This document shows positions 44,962 through 57,246 of a DNA stretch of 64,000 bases, piece by piece; the first letter of the stretch is position 1; the number at the start of each line of letters is the position of its first letter. The stretch comes from Limnoperna fortunei (Eukaryota; Mollusca; Bivalvia; Mytilida; Modiolidae). The notes under the pieces were generated by a model. That model was given only the letters and a program-made list of their open reading frames with translations. It was not told the DNA's origin and ran no database searches. Where the stretch lies: assembly GCA_944474755.1 (NCBI GenBank), contig OX104113.1, forward strand, positions 46,254,980-46,318,979, in the 5' to 3' direction. Position numbers and translations under genes: made by a program.

Positions 44962-45888
44962 ATGGAAGATGTCGTTGTGAAATTGCTAAGCTACTCAAAA
45001 GCAGCGAGTTATCAATTGGCACGTGACCACTCAGAATTGTGGTACACAGAAGCCCAACTTAACACAACCTTGTCACCACCCTACTTACCCCCGGTCATTT
45101 TGGATGCACATACGCGGAGTGATTCAATGCAAGAAACCCAGGGGTCGGTTGAGTTGCCACTCCGAGCATTTACAGCTCTTGAACGGGATGTGTTAGATGT
45201 AGCTTACGCACACCGTGTTAATGGGGGTTATGTCTCTGCCGTATCGAAACTGATAGAGATTATTATGACAGAGAGGCTCACCCGCTGGTTATGCACATGC
45301 ACACGATCCTTGCACCTTGCTGATGGCTCAGGGAGATATGCTGCTTACACTTGCTTCCTAGCTCGACATAATGTGGCACATGTATATACAATTCCGGAAA
45401 TAGATCACTATGGGAGAGTTACGAGCTCACAGGTCGAACCCATAGCATGGGGGGGGGGGGTTAATTTCCAGGTCAGTAATCCAGGGTTTGCTCATGGGTT
45501 GGGGGATCTCTTACAACCTGATACGGTTGATTTCATTTGTCAATCAGAGGTAGGTGTGTCGTTCATTACCTGGGCCCCGACGAAAGACGGCGGGTATCAT
45601 TGGCGAGGTCAAGAGGGGGGCATTGAGGGGTTAGCACAAAGTTTTTGGGGTCTGGTTTACTCCAAGGGTCTTGCTCGAGGATTGGAAGATCTAGGTTACA
45701 ACTGTGTTTCATTTTGGAAGGGGGACGATTATAGAGCCCTGATCGAGGTCCCGGTAGACCATCTAGAACGTGAAACAACAGAAGGATGGATCAATCGGAT
45801 TAAGGCTCATATGAGGTCCTGTGCATCCCGGACGAGCCCCCACTTTCTGTTACGACGGTTGCCAAGGTCAGAAATTACCTCTTTATAA
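44962..45888 (+). CDS. Endogenous viral element: mononegavirus-like L protein methyltransferase region
   Basis: An intact 308-codon frame, the longest in the window, with GC content near 50 percent against AT-rich flanks. Residues 92-101 (SAVSKLIEII, Lys96) and 119-124 (LADGSG) fit the first catalytic Lys and the SAM-binding glycine motif of the 2'-O-methyltransferase domain near the C-terminus of L polymerases. GDLLQPDT (181-188) and DFICQSEV (190-197) fit the next conserved block, where the expected catalytic Asp would fall at Gln194. Lys235 (VYSKG) and Glu262 (ALIEVP) are candidates for the rest of the tetrad. Upstream polymerase and capping domains are absent. A run of twelve G (45449-45460) lies inside the frame. 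The family call is inference by motif; some other Rossmann methyltransferase remains possible. Confidence 0.55.
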   Translation: MEDVVVKLLSYSKAASYQLARDHSELWYTEAQLNTTLSPPYLPPVILDAHTRSDSMQETQGSVELPLRAFTALERDVLDVAYAHRVNGGYVSAVSKLIEIIMTERLTRWLCTCTRSLHLADGSGRYAAYTCFLARHNVAHVYTIPEIDHYGRVTSSQVEPIAWGGGVNFQVSNPGFAHGLGDLLQPDTVDFICQSEVGVSFITWAPTKDGGYHWRGQEGGIEGLAQSFWGLVYSKGLARGLEDLGYNCVSFWKGDDYRALIEVPVDHLERETTEGWINRIKAHMRSCASRTSPHFLLRRLPRSEITSL

Positions 45889-46837
45889 ATTATCAGCCAA
45901 CAAAAGACAAATAACAGTATTAACAATTTATTAAAAATAAAACAAGAATAAATTGTACTTATCTAATCTAAAAATAGTCACTTCTGTAATTCTGTTACCA
46001 ACGGTCTCCAAAAATAGAAGGGAATTTCCACAGGTTGAAATCACAAGTATACGTAGTTAATTAATTGTCCGATTAAATCCCAACACTAAATAAGGTCCAA
46101 TTAGTAAGAAGACAATGTATGGCGTAACTTCAATCTATGAATGGATGATCAGAAGTAAAAAACATCACTTTTCAAGTCCTTGTACTTATATGCATCGCAG
46201 AAACTTCCGGAACATTCTCGAAAACAAACAAATTACATAAGCATAGAATATTCTAGATAATAAACATGATTACAACAGTGTATATTTGAAAGGACTAGAA
46301 TCTTCCAGAAAAAGTAAACAATTTAAAAATAGATTTGAAGTTATTAATAGAATATTCTTTTCCACAATGTTAATTACAGAGCTATATACATTTAAATGAT
46401 CTAATGAAATTACTTTCTCCTAACACTATGTTCAAGGAACGGTCAACGATCAAAAAAATTAAGCGGCTTAGTCGAGCAGTCGCAGAAAGAAAAAGATCAT
46501 AAGTAGCCCAATAAGTTGTATAACAAAGGGGCAAATAAAGATGATGATAAAGGGTGAATCCAAAAGTCTATATGTATTATGTGAGAATTGAATGCTCCAA
46601 AGTAACTCGTGTTTTCTTTTTGGTTTGTATTAGTCACTTTTGGGTTTTTTTTCGTGCATTAGTTTCAATCCAGACTGTCACTATCCTATTGTATTGACAC
46701 AAGTTTGTTCTTAGAGTGATTGACTGAATGTTTGCTTGAAGTACAGCTACTAACACTAGAACAAATTAAACAAGAAGAAAAAATAACGGACAAAATGAAC
46801 TCTTCAACGGCAACAACCACCGAAAATTTTTGATTGG
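45889..46837. other. No gene recognised
   Basis: AT-rich sequence after the virus-like ORF, beginning with an A-rich run (AATTTATTAAAAATAAAAC), which could be the trace of a polyadenylated template. Confidence 0.4.
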
Positions 46838-47445
46838 GTACGGATGAAAAATTACCCCTTTTCCTTGAAGCAACAATAAGCCTATTCTTTTTTTCTAAAT
46901 CTACAAAAGTGGTCTTCATAGGGCAAAGAGCGTGGCACTTTCCAAACAAGTCTCCAGCTTTTATCCTCGGCTATCCAAAGTGCGACCTTGCAACCCTTGG
47001 CGATTGATTGACGAGTTACTTTGGAGCATTCAATTCCAAGCGGGGATTGATTGATTGATTGGATGTCTGCTTTACGTCCAGCGAGCAGTATTTCAGCTAT
47101 ATTCAGGACGGAAGCACCGAGCTGCTCTGTGGGTCGAGCACTGGGAACATTCACACAAACTTAATATTGAATGAGGGGGCACAATTTTGACTGAAGTATT
47201 TGGTAGTGGAATAGAATTCTAGCCTTTTGTATGGGCTACATAGAGCCTAATCATTTTTGAAATCTACGAAAGGAGTCTTTATCGTGCCACACATTACAAG
47301 CTACGATCCGCGTCACAGCTTTTAGTATTTTAACCCGACACGCTCCCGAGGAGAGCATCTCCCTATCCGCCAACCGGGGACGCGATATGATGCTCTGTTG
47401 ATGAATCACTGGGAATCCTCTAGGTATGATCCCAGATCGTCCAAG
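46838..47445 (-). repeat. Cluster of degenerate SINE A copies
   Basis: Three pieces are distinguishable. At 46838-46990 is a core with GAGCGTGGCACTTTCCAAAC. At 47046-47145 is a well-preserved head (ATTGATTGATTGGATGTCTG) with an internal deletion. At 47160-47445 is an older body copy ending near GGTATGATCCCAG. Confidence 0.75.
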
Positions 47446-48084
47446 AAAAATGAAATACCAGAATTCCTGAAAATGTTCTTCAAAAAAGGTACAGAGCTTC
47501 GGCCATCCAAATAATTTTTTCAGTACTCGGGCGTCCAGAGCCAGATCGCGGACTATGCTGGGCCATGTGTTTGGAGAATGCAATACTTCTAGAACGAATA
47601 ATCGTCCCCCGCATTTTTTGTTGTGAATCGTTCCGGAATTTGGATGTCCAAAAACAGTTCATACATAATCTGCCATGTAAAATTTCGACAGTGTCACAAT
47701 TTTTTTTAATCTGTTCCGGGTTTAAGACCGATCATTATTGATTGGTGATAATTAATTCCGTTTTTATTACCCCCTCATTACACCACTATTATCTATATAT
47801 AGATTGAGATTTACGACACGTCGTATTATGGCGCAAACGAACAGAATTCTCACGACATAAAAGGAAATTACTTCACTAGATGTTTTCTGGATATTTCGCA
47901 ATGTCTGAACCTATAATAAAGTAAAAGGGATGTATATTATGCTTGAATTTTGTATAAATAGTTTGAAGTTGCAATTTGTTAGTTGCTTTATGCCCTTATA
48001 ATCCCACAAATCACTAAAACTATAGTTGAAGTCGTCGTTTTTTTTGGCAGTTTTTTTCGAGTGACCAATAAAAATTCACTAGTG

Positions 48085-49010
48085 CTTACTATATATGGTC
48101 GAGCTTATACGCCCTTTGTAGTTTCAAAAGATGCAAATTGAAATCGAGAATTATTTTCTACATCAGTGTTTTGATAATCCGATTTTTCATAGTAAAATTT
48201 TGAACTAAATTAAAACGAAAGTGCAAGCTAGGAGCAGACGACTATTGTCTGTTTGAAACACTATGGGCAATTTCGTTTGCGGTTTTAAACGTTGAAAAAA
48301 ATCGCGTTTTGTTACAATATCATGGCACGTCACAAAAGTAAATTGATTGATTGGATGTCGGCTTTACGTCCAGAGAGCAGTATTTCAGCTATATTCAGGA
48401 CGGGAACAAATTAACAACTAATAAATCAACGGAAAATTGGGTGGGATGGGTCACAGGGAATACAATTTTGACTGCCACTGGAAAAGTATGGAGTTTTGTG
48501 TAGGGGCGGAAAATTAAGCCTTTTGTAGGGGCTACAATGAGCCTACTCTTTTTCGAAATCTACAAAAGGGGTTTTTATCGAGCAAGGAGCGTGGCACTCT
48601 CCAAACACGTTACCCACTACGGTTCGCGGTCAGGCGTTCCGTATTATGACCTGACCCCCCCCCCCTCCAAAATAAAACGAGAGGGTCTCCTCTATCCGCC
48701 ACCCGGGGACGCGCTGAGCTGCTCTGTGGGTCGAGCACTAGGAACCCTCCCAGTATGGTCCCAGAAGACGTACGCTTTTTAACAACACAAGACCCTTTTA
48801 GAAAGAAATGGCAGACTTGCAATGTAAAATTCCGCAAATAGGTCAAGAATTATTTCTGACATGCAAATAACAGAGGCATAGTTTGAAATATGGACAGGTT
48901 ATCGTATGTTTTTTTTTTTCGTAAATAAAAAGGTACAATATTAAACAATAAAAAATGGAGACAACAAAATTCACTCCACAGGGATGACCTTTAGTACAAA
49001 ATCGGATTCC
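48085..49010. repeat. Dispersed repeat family F, copy split by SINE A
   Basis: Left part (GTCGAGCTTATACGCCCTTTG ... ) and right part (GGCAGACTTGCAATGTAAAA, AAATATGGACAGGTTATCGT) correspond to 42.6-42.9 kb and 3.3-3.7 kb. A further short piece lies at 49455-49545 (CTACCGCGTTTGGTCGAG). Confidence 0.7.
48342..48764 (-). mobile_element. SINE family A copy
   Basis: Full-layout copy from ATTGATTGATTGGATGTCGG to CAGTATGGTCCCAG, with a C-run (CCCCCCCCCC) at 48655-48665 within it. Confidence 0.88.
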
Positions 49011-50100
49011 TATGGCAGTACAATTCGGCCTACGCACACTCCGTGCATGTTAATGGCTCATATTGTAGATGTCGAAATAAGGCCGCTACAAAAAACTCTA
49101 TTTCCACCCCTCCCCAGCACGCCACATTTCCAATGCAATGAAAATTATCTACCCTTCAGTTCATCAAATTTCCCGAATTGATTTATTGTCTGTTACTTAT
49201 TCTCGTCCTGTATAATGCCGCAATTTTACTGGTTGAACGTTAAACAAACATGCAATTTTGTATGTTGTTATTTTTTATATGCCAATGACCTTTAATAATA
49301 CATAATTACAAGCGTCTCACGTCAAATTTATGTTTCATAAAGTTATTCTAAAAACCTTTTTTCACCGACGCTCGATTCTGGTACACTTGTTTGTGTTATT
49401 GTAGATAGCCACTAAACTTTACCGTGTCAATCCGACGGGATTATGCCTGTCAAAATGGAAAACTGCTACCGCGTTTGGTCGAGTTTATGGTCCTTTTGTA
49501 AATCTTTTATTACACTTTTTGAAATCAACAATTATTTTCCACAGCTTTAGTTATAATGGCTTGTAAGTTTTGTTGAACTTATTAAGAGGTACTATAACTG
49601 CCATTATAGTTCAAATACTTGTGTAATACTTTCTTGTAATTTTAATTAGTGGCAACCCTGTCCACGGTTATATACAAGTTTGACTTATTGTTTCATTTTG
49701 TATAACTTTCAAGATTTGTCGTAAACGCTACGTGGTCTGAGTTTTCATGTATAAATATCAAGATTTTTTAAACGCTTTTCGTATCTTTTTTTTAACAGTG
49801 GCTTATTTAAGAAATAGACTATATTTGTCAATAGTTTAATATGTGCTGGGCTTAGGTGTTTTCGAGGGGTTAATTTTTTTCGATGAACTTGATGCATTTG
49901 TAAATTTATAAAAAAAAATATTTTCTTTTACACTAAATTCAATAATCGCCCAAGGTAATGGTTTCACATAGTTTTATTGTCCGGCACATAAGCATAACTA
50001 AAAAACGGTCATCGGAAACGCACTTCCCTTGAAAAGGCCAGACTAGACCATACAGAACGATACTGAGATATATTATGGAGTCAAATATGAAGTCTGACAT
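49011..50100. other. No gene recognised
   Basis: T-rich sequence with one family F fragment; nothing else is identifiable. Confidence 0.45.
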
Positions 50101-50104
50101 ATTC

Positions 50105-50345
50105 TAATTAAGAAATAGGTTATTGCGAGCGGACTCTATGCGAATTAGAAGATGGGCAGACCTTGTATTTGTCAGTATTGTAAACCGATACTTTTATTTC
50201 TAACAATAGTTTAAAATTTCCAAGCGGCTCTAAATGGACGCTTTCAATGGTAAAATATGTTTCTTTAAAACCAATAACATACCTCAAAAACAGTAAGTTT
50301 AGCGAAATAAAATTGACATAAAGATGTATACTCGTCATTTAATTG
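50105..50345 (+). repeat. Relic of the PLE 5' leader
   Basis: AAGAAATAGGTTATTGCGAG and CTCTATGCGAATTAGAAG through GACGCTTTCAATGGTAA and AAAATTGACA follow the 10118-10400 leader of the PLE in order, but with only one arm of the hairpin and no coding sequence. Confidence 0.75.
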
Positions 50346-50399
50346 AATATACGTACCTGTTAAGCAAAAAATATCTTAACGAAAATGCATCGCTCCAAT

Positions 50400-50740
50400 T
50401 TGAAATTTCAAGTTGTGCTTGACCCACAGAGCTGCACAGCAGGTGGCGGATAGATACCCTTCCCTTTGGGCTACTGTCAGGTCATAACAAGGGAAGGCAT
50501 CACCGCAGGGTAACTTATTTGGAGAGTGTCACGCTGCTTGAACGCTAAAGACCCCTTTTGTAGATGTCGACAACATGTTTCTGTTACATGTCACTTGTTT
50601 GCTTCCTGATTTATGAATATAGCTGAAATACTGCCCGCTCGGAGGACAAAAATTTTAAAAATTCGATCAATCTTCCTTGCTCTTGTTCGCGTCTTTGAGT
50701 TTCGCTTGCTTGACGTAAAGCATTCATCCAGTCAATCAAT
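50400..50740 (+). repeat. Old SINE A copy in the opposite sense
   Basis: GACCCACAGAGCTGC and CTACTGTCAGGTCATAA, then GAATATAGCTGAAATACTG, in the order expected for family A read on the plus strand. Confidence 0.65.
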
Positions 50741-51426
50741 TTTTGTTATGTCGTAGTCGAGATCATTAGATTGCTGTGAAAGGTCGTCTACGTCACAGGT
50801 CAAAAAATTTAATTTAATAAAACAGTTTATGAACAAATAAATATTACATTAACAGAAATACAAACTATTTTCCAATTGCATGACAAATATCAGGAAACTG
50901 AACAAACTCCTCTTTATTGCAAAATATTAAGGTATTAATTATATATATTAATCTGTTGTTTTTAAATACTTTTTAAAGAAGGAGATAAAAAGTAAAAATA
51001 ACGGCGTTTGATTTCGTCCAACGCAATAAACAGAGTGGCAACCATCCTATATTATTGTAGAAATAAATTGAGGCCAATGTTTGACGACATGATGCTTATA
51101 AACGATGTAATTGTGTATCCTGCCAATTGTAAACGTCCAGATGGTGGGAATATTTCTTGATCTTCTCGTTGTTGAAATTGTCCTAACCTTTTGATCATTA
51201 GGTACGCGTCTTTTGATCTTTGTATGTCGTTCTTGTCTTTCATGAGTAACGTGTTTGAAGAGTTTGCAGATGTTTCAAGACGCCTTTTGTTGATTTCGGA
51301 AAAGAGTAGGTTAATTGTAGCCGCTACCAAAGGCTAAAATTTACGCTCTCAACATAACTCCATACGTTTTCAGTCAAAATTGTACTCCCTGTTGCCCTAT
51401 AAAAGCAGTTCCTTCTTGACAGAAGA

Positions 51427-51936
51427 TTTGATTGATTGATTAATGGTGTTTAACGCCCGAGCAGCATTATTTCAGCTATATTAAGACGATGAACATGAAA
51501 TGGATGATAAAATGAATATGAAATGATGAATGACAATGGGATGGGACACAAGGAAAAATAGGGGTAACGGATTTTAGATTGCCACTGGCAAATGGGAGGA
51601 TGGATAGAGTCGGGCAATTCAGCCTCCTTTAGCGGGATCGAAATCCCTACTCATAGCGAATACTACAGCAGCGTTCTTTAACGTGCTAGGAACATGGCAT
51701 TTTTCCCAATACGGTGCTCTAATATGGTTTGCGGTCAGGTTTTCCGTATTATGGCCTGACAACCCCAGCTTGCAAGAGGTACCCCATTCAACCACCTGGG
51801 GCACACATCCCAGTCGGTCTTTAGGCAAACCGACCTGACACGCCTGTCAGGGTACTGGACTCTATTTAGTCGCCTTTTACGACAAGCTAGCGCGACTGCG
51901 GTCTATTCTTTTGGCCACCCGGATCCCGCACGGGGC
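51427..51936 (-). mobile_element. SINE family B, full-length, 13-bp target duplication
   Basis: 510 bp from TTTGATTGATTGATTAATGG to CGCACGGGGC. TCTTGACAGAAGA flanks it exactly (51414-51426 and 51937-51949). The uninterrupted site is present in the neighbouring array units. Confidence 0.95.
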
Positions 51937-53002
51937 TCTTGACAGAAGACCACCTTTGTGCTGCCCAAAGGGCACATTCTCCTCTATAGAAAATCAATAT
52001 ACAAATTGAAATTGTCTTAATTTTTAGTTTTGAGGTATGTATAAGCGTCGGAAATCCGTAGTCTGTCTTCCGAAATCTCGCATATTTTACTTTTTCCGCA
52101 CAGTATTAGTGTCATTTTACAGTGAGTTTTTTCAGCATGTATATAAATCATTTGTATTTGCTATTTCAGAAAAAGAATTGTTACCGGTGTTTCATTGACG
52201 ATGCAAGTGTTATAAGATTGTTTTATTTACTATTTGCATGAACACAAAAAATGGGAAATAATCTTGTGCAGGAGCTAAAGAATCCCGCATTTCTACGTTA
52301 GGAATCCTTAGACACCTTGCATAATTGAATCTTGTCCTTGCTCATAGGACAATAGTGTGAGTGTTTGCAGTGCTTGACCTACGGAGCTGCTCAGCGCGTT
52401 CCCATTTGGCGGATTGAGATGCTTTATTTGGGGTGGTCAGTTCATACAAATGCCACTCCCCTTGTATGATAAAGATCTCTTTAAAATATGTCTATAAGAG
52501 TAAGCTCGTTTAAGCTGTTACGAAAGGCACAATTTTACGTCCATACCTCATACTTTTAAAGTGGCATTCAAAATGTGTAATCTGTGTCATCTTTCTCAAA
52601 TGATTTATTTTTTGCTCGTTTTCATCCTAAATATAGCTGAAATACTGCTAGCAGTATACATAAAACATTCGATCAATCGATCTTCCTTGCTCTTGTTCGC
52701 GCCTTTTGAGTTTCCCTCGCTTAACGTAAAGCCAACAATCAATTTTTGGTATGTCGATCATCAGATTAATGTGAAAGGTCGTCTACGTGATAGTTAAAAA
52801 CGGTTTATGAACAAATTAATTATTATTTTAATGTAAATACATATTTTCTAATTGCATGACAAATATAAGGAAAATAAACAAAGTCCTCTTTATTGAAAAC
52901 AAATGTGTTAAAAATATTTAGATCTTAATATTTATATTTAAATCTATTATTTTCAAATACTTTAAAACGAAGGAGACAAAACAAAGTAAAAATTAAAAAT
53001 AA

Positions 53003-53600
53003 TATGTTGGGATGCCAACACAGAAGTCGCCCAAAATCCCCATGGATAGTATTGCGTTCCACTCAGGACATTAAGATGTACCTACATATCAAATTTCATT
53101 CAAATCAGACGTTTAAAATTTGACGAGTTTTTGGCGGCCATTTTGAAACGCCAGGTGGAAAAAAAATTCTGAATTTGGATTTCCACTCGATACACTTAAA
53201 TCCACCTCCACACCAAATTTTGTTGCAATCGGAGCGCGTTAAATGTTATCGAGATAGCATAACATTGAAAATTATACACGTTTTTAGTGGCCATTTTGAA
53301 ACCCGACGTCGAAGAAAAAAATTTAAAGGTAGCGTTTCACTCGAAATACTAACATCTACCTCCATACCAAATTTCGTTGAAATCGGACCACGGAAAAAAA
53401 TTTTGCTATTTTTGGGTGGGTGGCGGCCATTATCAAAATTTGCCAAGTTTCATTTTATTCTATTAAGGCGTCTCTGAGAAATGTGTCGGACAAGTTCACG
53501 ATCTAGAAAAAGTGGAGACCGAAATAATTATAATAATAAGAAGAAGAAGAAGAAACGGTGCAAAAACGATAAGCCGCCAAAACTTCGTTTTTGGCGACTT
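53003..53600 (-). mobile_element. Hairpin-headed repeat family C, copy 2
   Basis: Inverse copy of 43254-43803, from TGTTGGGATGCCAACA to the hairpin AAGCCGCC ... GGCGACTT. AATAA at 52998-53002 and 53601-53605 may be a 5-bp target duplication. The empty site in the other array units supports the boundaries. Confidence 0.8.
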
Positions 53601-56600
53601 AATAAAGGCGGTTGATTTCGTCCAACGCATAAAACCGGCAACAATCCCATATTTTTGTAGAAAAAAATCGGTGGAATATTTCGACGACATAATGCATATC
53701 AACGATGGAATTATGTATCCGGCGCTGAAAGAGAATAATGGTGACTGCTATTCATTACTAAACAGCAATATGACAAGAATATGATCTTCTCGTATTGAAA
53801 TTGCGCGAACCGGCTGATATGGGTACGCGTCTTTTGATTTTTGTTATGTCGTTCTCGCCTGACATGTGTAATGTGTTTGAAGGGTCGGACGCTCCTTGCA
53901 GATGTTTTGAGACGCCTTTTGTGGATTTCAGAAAAGAGTGGGTTAATTATAGCCGCAACTTAAGGTCAAATTTACGCTCTTAACATTAACTCCTTACGTT
54001 TTCAGTCGAAATTGTATTCCCCGTTGCCCTATTCCTTTTCGCCATTGATTATTGTATGTTGACTGTTGCTGAAATACTACTTGCTGGACGGAGAGGGCAT
54101 CGATTTATAGGTCAAATAGCATATTCTAGCAGTAACATTGTTGCCAAAGCAAAGGATTCTCCGTTTCAAAGCAGAGACTTAATCACACACATAGCTGCTC
54201 CCCTTCAACTTCTGATCAAACTTTCCTTCATGTTGGGTTAAGGTGGACCCCATCACCTAAAAGCAGTTCCTTCTCGACAGAAGGGCACATTCTTCTCTTT
54301 AGAAAATCCATATACATATTGAAATTGTCTTAATTTTTTATTTTAAGGTATGTATAAGCGTCGGAAATCCTTAATCCGACTTCCGAAATCTCGCATGTTT
54401 TACTTTTTCCGCACAGTATTTATGTAATTTTACTGCGAGTTTTTTCAGTATGCAAGTTGGTATCTCCGTTCTTTAAAAGATATAAACTGTTAATCATTTG
54501 TATTTTCTATTTCAGAAAAAGAATTATTACCGGTGTTTCGGTGACGATGCAAGGTTTATAAGATTGTTTTATTTACTTTTTGCATGAACACAAAAATTGA
54601 GAAATAATCTTGTGCAGGTTATAAAGAATCCCGCATTTCTACGTAAGGAATTCTTAGACACCTTGCATAATTGAATCTTTCAGTTTCTTTATGGTCTGCC
54701 TTTGTTGAGAGCGGGATAAACTGATTTTTGTCCTTGCTCCTAGGACAATATTGTGAGTGTTCTCCGTGCTTGACCTACGGAGCTGCTCAGCGCATTCCCA
54801 TGTGGCGAATTGGGATGTTTTATTTGGGGTTGTCGGGTCATACAAATGCCAAGCCCCTTGTATTATTATAAAGACCTCTTTTGAAGATATCGATTAGAGT
54901 AAGCTCGTTCTAGCCGTTACGAAAGGCACAATTTTACGTCCATCCGCTATACTTTTATAGTGGCATTCAAAATGTGTTCTCTTTGGTTTATATTTCCCAA
55001 ATTAATTTATTTTTTTATATGTTACTAGTTTTCATCCGGAATATAGCTGAAATACTGCCAGCAGTGAAACATAAAACATTCGATTAATCTTTCTTGCTCT
55101 TGTTCGCGCCTTATGCCTTCGCTTGACGTAAAGCCAACAATCTATTTCTAGTATGTCGATCATCAAATTGCTGTGAAAGCTCGTCTACGTAATAGTTAAA
55201 CAGTATATGAACATATTAAATATTATTATATAAACATAAATACATATTTTCTAATTGCATGACAAATATAAGAAAAAATAACAAAGTCCTCTGTATTGAA
55301 AAAAATTATTTCTGTAAAAAATATTAAGTTCTTAATAATATATTTTAATCTATTCTTTTCAAATACCTTAAAACGGAGGAGATGAAACAAAGTAAAAATA
55401 AAGGCGGTTGATTTCGGCCAACGCATAAATCAGTGGAATATTTTAACGACATAACGCACATCAACGATGGAATTGTGTATCCTGCCCTGAAAGAGAATAC
55501 TGGTGATCGCTATCCATTACTTAATAGCAATATAACGAGAATATTTCTTGATCTTCTCGTATTGAAATTGCGCGAAGCGGCTGATGAATGGGTACGCGTC
55601 TTTTGATTTTTGTTATGTCGTTCTCGCATGACATGTGTAACATGTTTTAAGAGTCGGACGCTCCTTGCACATGTTTCAAGACGCTTTTTGTGGATTTCGG
55701 AAAAGAGTAGGTTAATTATAGCCGCTACCAAAGGTCAAATTTACGCTCGTAGCACAAACTCCATACGTTTTCAGTCAAACTTGTGTTCCCCGTTGCCCTA
55801 TTCCTTTTCGCCATTGATTATTGTATGTTGACTTCGTAGCTGGAATACTACTTGCTGGACGTAGAGGCATCGATTTAGAGGTCAAATACAAAATCCTGGC
55901 AGTAACATTGGTGCCAGAGCACTTCTGATAAAACTTTCCTTCATTTTGGGTTAAGGTGAACCACGTCACCTAAAAACAGTTCTTTCTTAACAGAAAACCT
56001 TCTTTGTGCTGCCAAATGCGCACATTCTCTTTGATAGAAAATTCATATAAAATTGAATTTGACTTAATTTTCAATTTTTATGGAATGTTTCAGCGTCGAA
56101 AATCCGTAGTCTGTCTTCCAAAGATCTCATATTTACTTTTTCCGCGAAGTATTTGTGTAATTTTACAGCGAGTTCTTTCAGTGTGTATGTTAGTATCTAG
56201 GTTTTTAAAAAAGATAAACTATACATCATTTGTATTTTCTATTTCAGAAACGAATTTATTACGGTGTTTCATTGACGATGCAAGTTTTATTAGATTGATT
56301 TATTTACCATTGCATGAACACAAAAATTCAGAAAGTTTTGTGCAGGTTGTAAAGAATCTTGCATTTTGACGTAAGCGGTTATTGTATGTTGACTGTAGCT
56401 GAAATACTACTTGCTGGACCAAATCCTAGCAGTAGCATTGGTGCAAAAGCAAAGGACTCTCCCTTTTAAAGCAGAGACTTAATAACAAACATAACTGCTT
56501 CCCTTCAACTTCTGATAAAACTTTCCTTCAAGTTGTGGTAAGGTAGACCCCATCACCTAAAAACAGTTCCTTATTTACAAAAGACCACCTTTGTGCTGAC

Positions 56601-57246
56601 AAAAGCGCACATAATCCTCTAGAAAATCAATATATGTATAAGCGTCTGAAATCCGTAGTCTGTCTCGCGACGATTTCGCACATTTTGCATCTAATCAATC
56701 AATTTTTGTATGTCTTCGTGATCATCAGATTGGTGTGAAAGGTCGTCAACGTCATAGTTAAAACATTTATTTTAATAAAACAGTTTATGAACACATTCAA
56801 TATTATTATATCAACAGAAATACCCATTTATTTCTAGTTGCAGGACAAATATAATGAAAATAAACAAAGCCCTCTTTGTTGCAAAAAATATTTCTGTTAA
56901 AAATATTAGGGTCTTGATACTACACTTTTCAAAAACTTTATAAAGGAGAAGATAAAAATAAAGGCGGTTGTTGATTTCGTCCAACGCATAAAACAGTGCA
57001 ACCATCCCTTATTTTTGTAGAAATACATCGGTGAATTATTTTGATGACATAATGCATATCAACGATGGAATTATGTATTCTGCCCTGAAAGACAATAATG
57101 TTGACCGCTGTCCAATTTTAAACAGCAATATGGCGGGATTATTTCTTGATATTGTTGAAATTGCGCAAACCGGCTGATCAAAGGGTACCCGTCTTTTTGA
57201 TTTTTGGGTTGTCGTTTTCGCCTGACATGTGCGAAGTGCTTACTAT

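Larger units (their letters stand above)
50930..57246 (+). repeat. Tandem array of diverged 1.5-1.8 kb units
   Basis: Units begin at a shared landmark, GGTTGATTTCGTCCAACGCA or a variant, at about 51005, 53609, 55403 and 56964, and again at 61448 beyond an interruption. Each continues in the same order: ATCAACGATGGAATTATGTA; GGTACGCGTCTTTTGAT; an old SINE A; CAGTTCCTTCTTGACAGAAG; AGCGTCGGAAATCC; TTGTGCAGG; a second old SINE A; and an A/T-rich end with GACAAATATAAGG. Divergence between units is substantial. Insertions of SINE B (51427) and family C (53003) are private to the first unit, so they postdate the duplication. Confidence 0.88.

Noticed and set aside
45566..45778. Minus-strand frame inside the virus-like ORF
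   Set aside because: Antisense shadow of the 308-codon frame.
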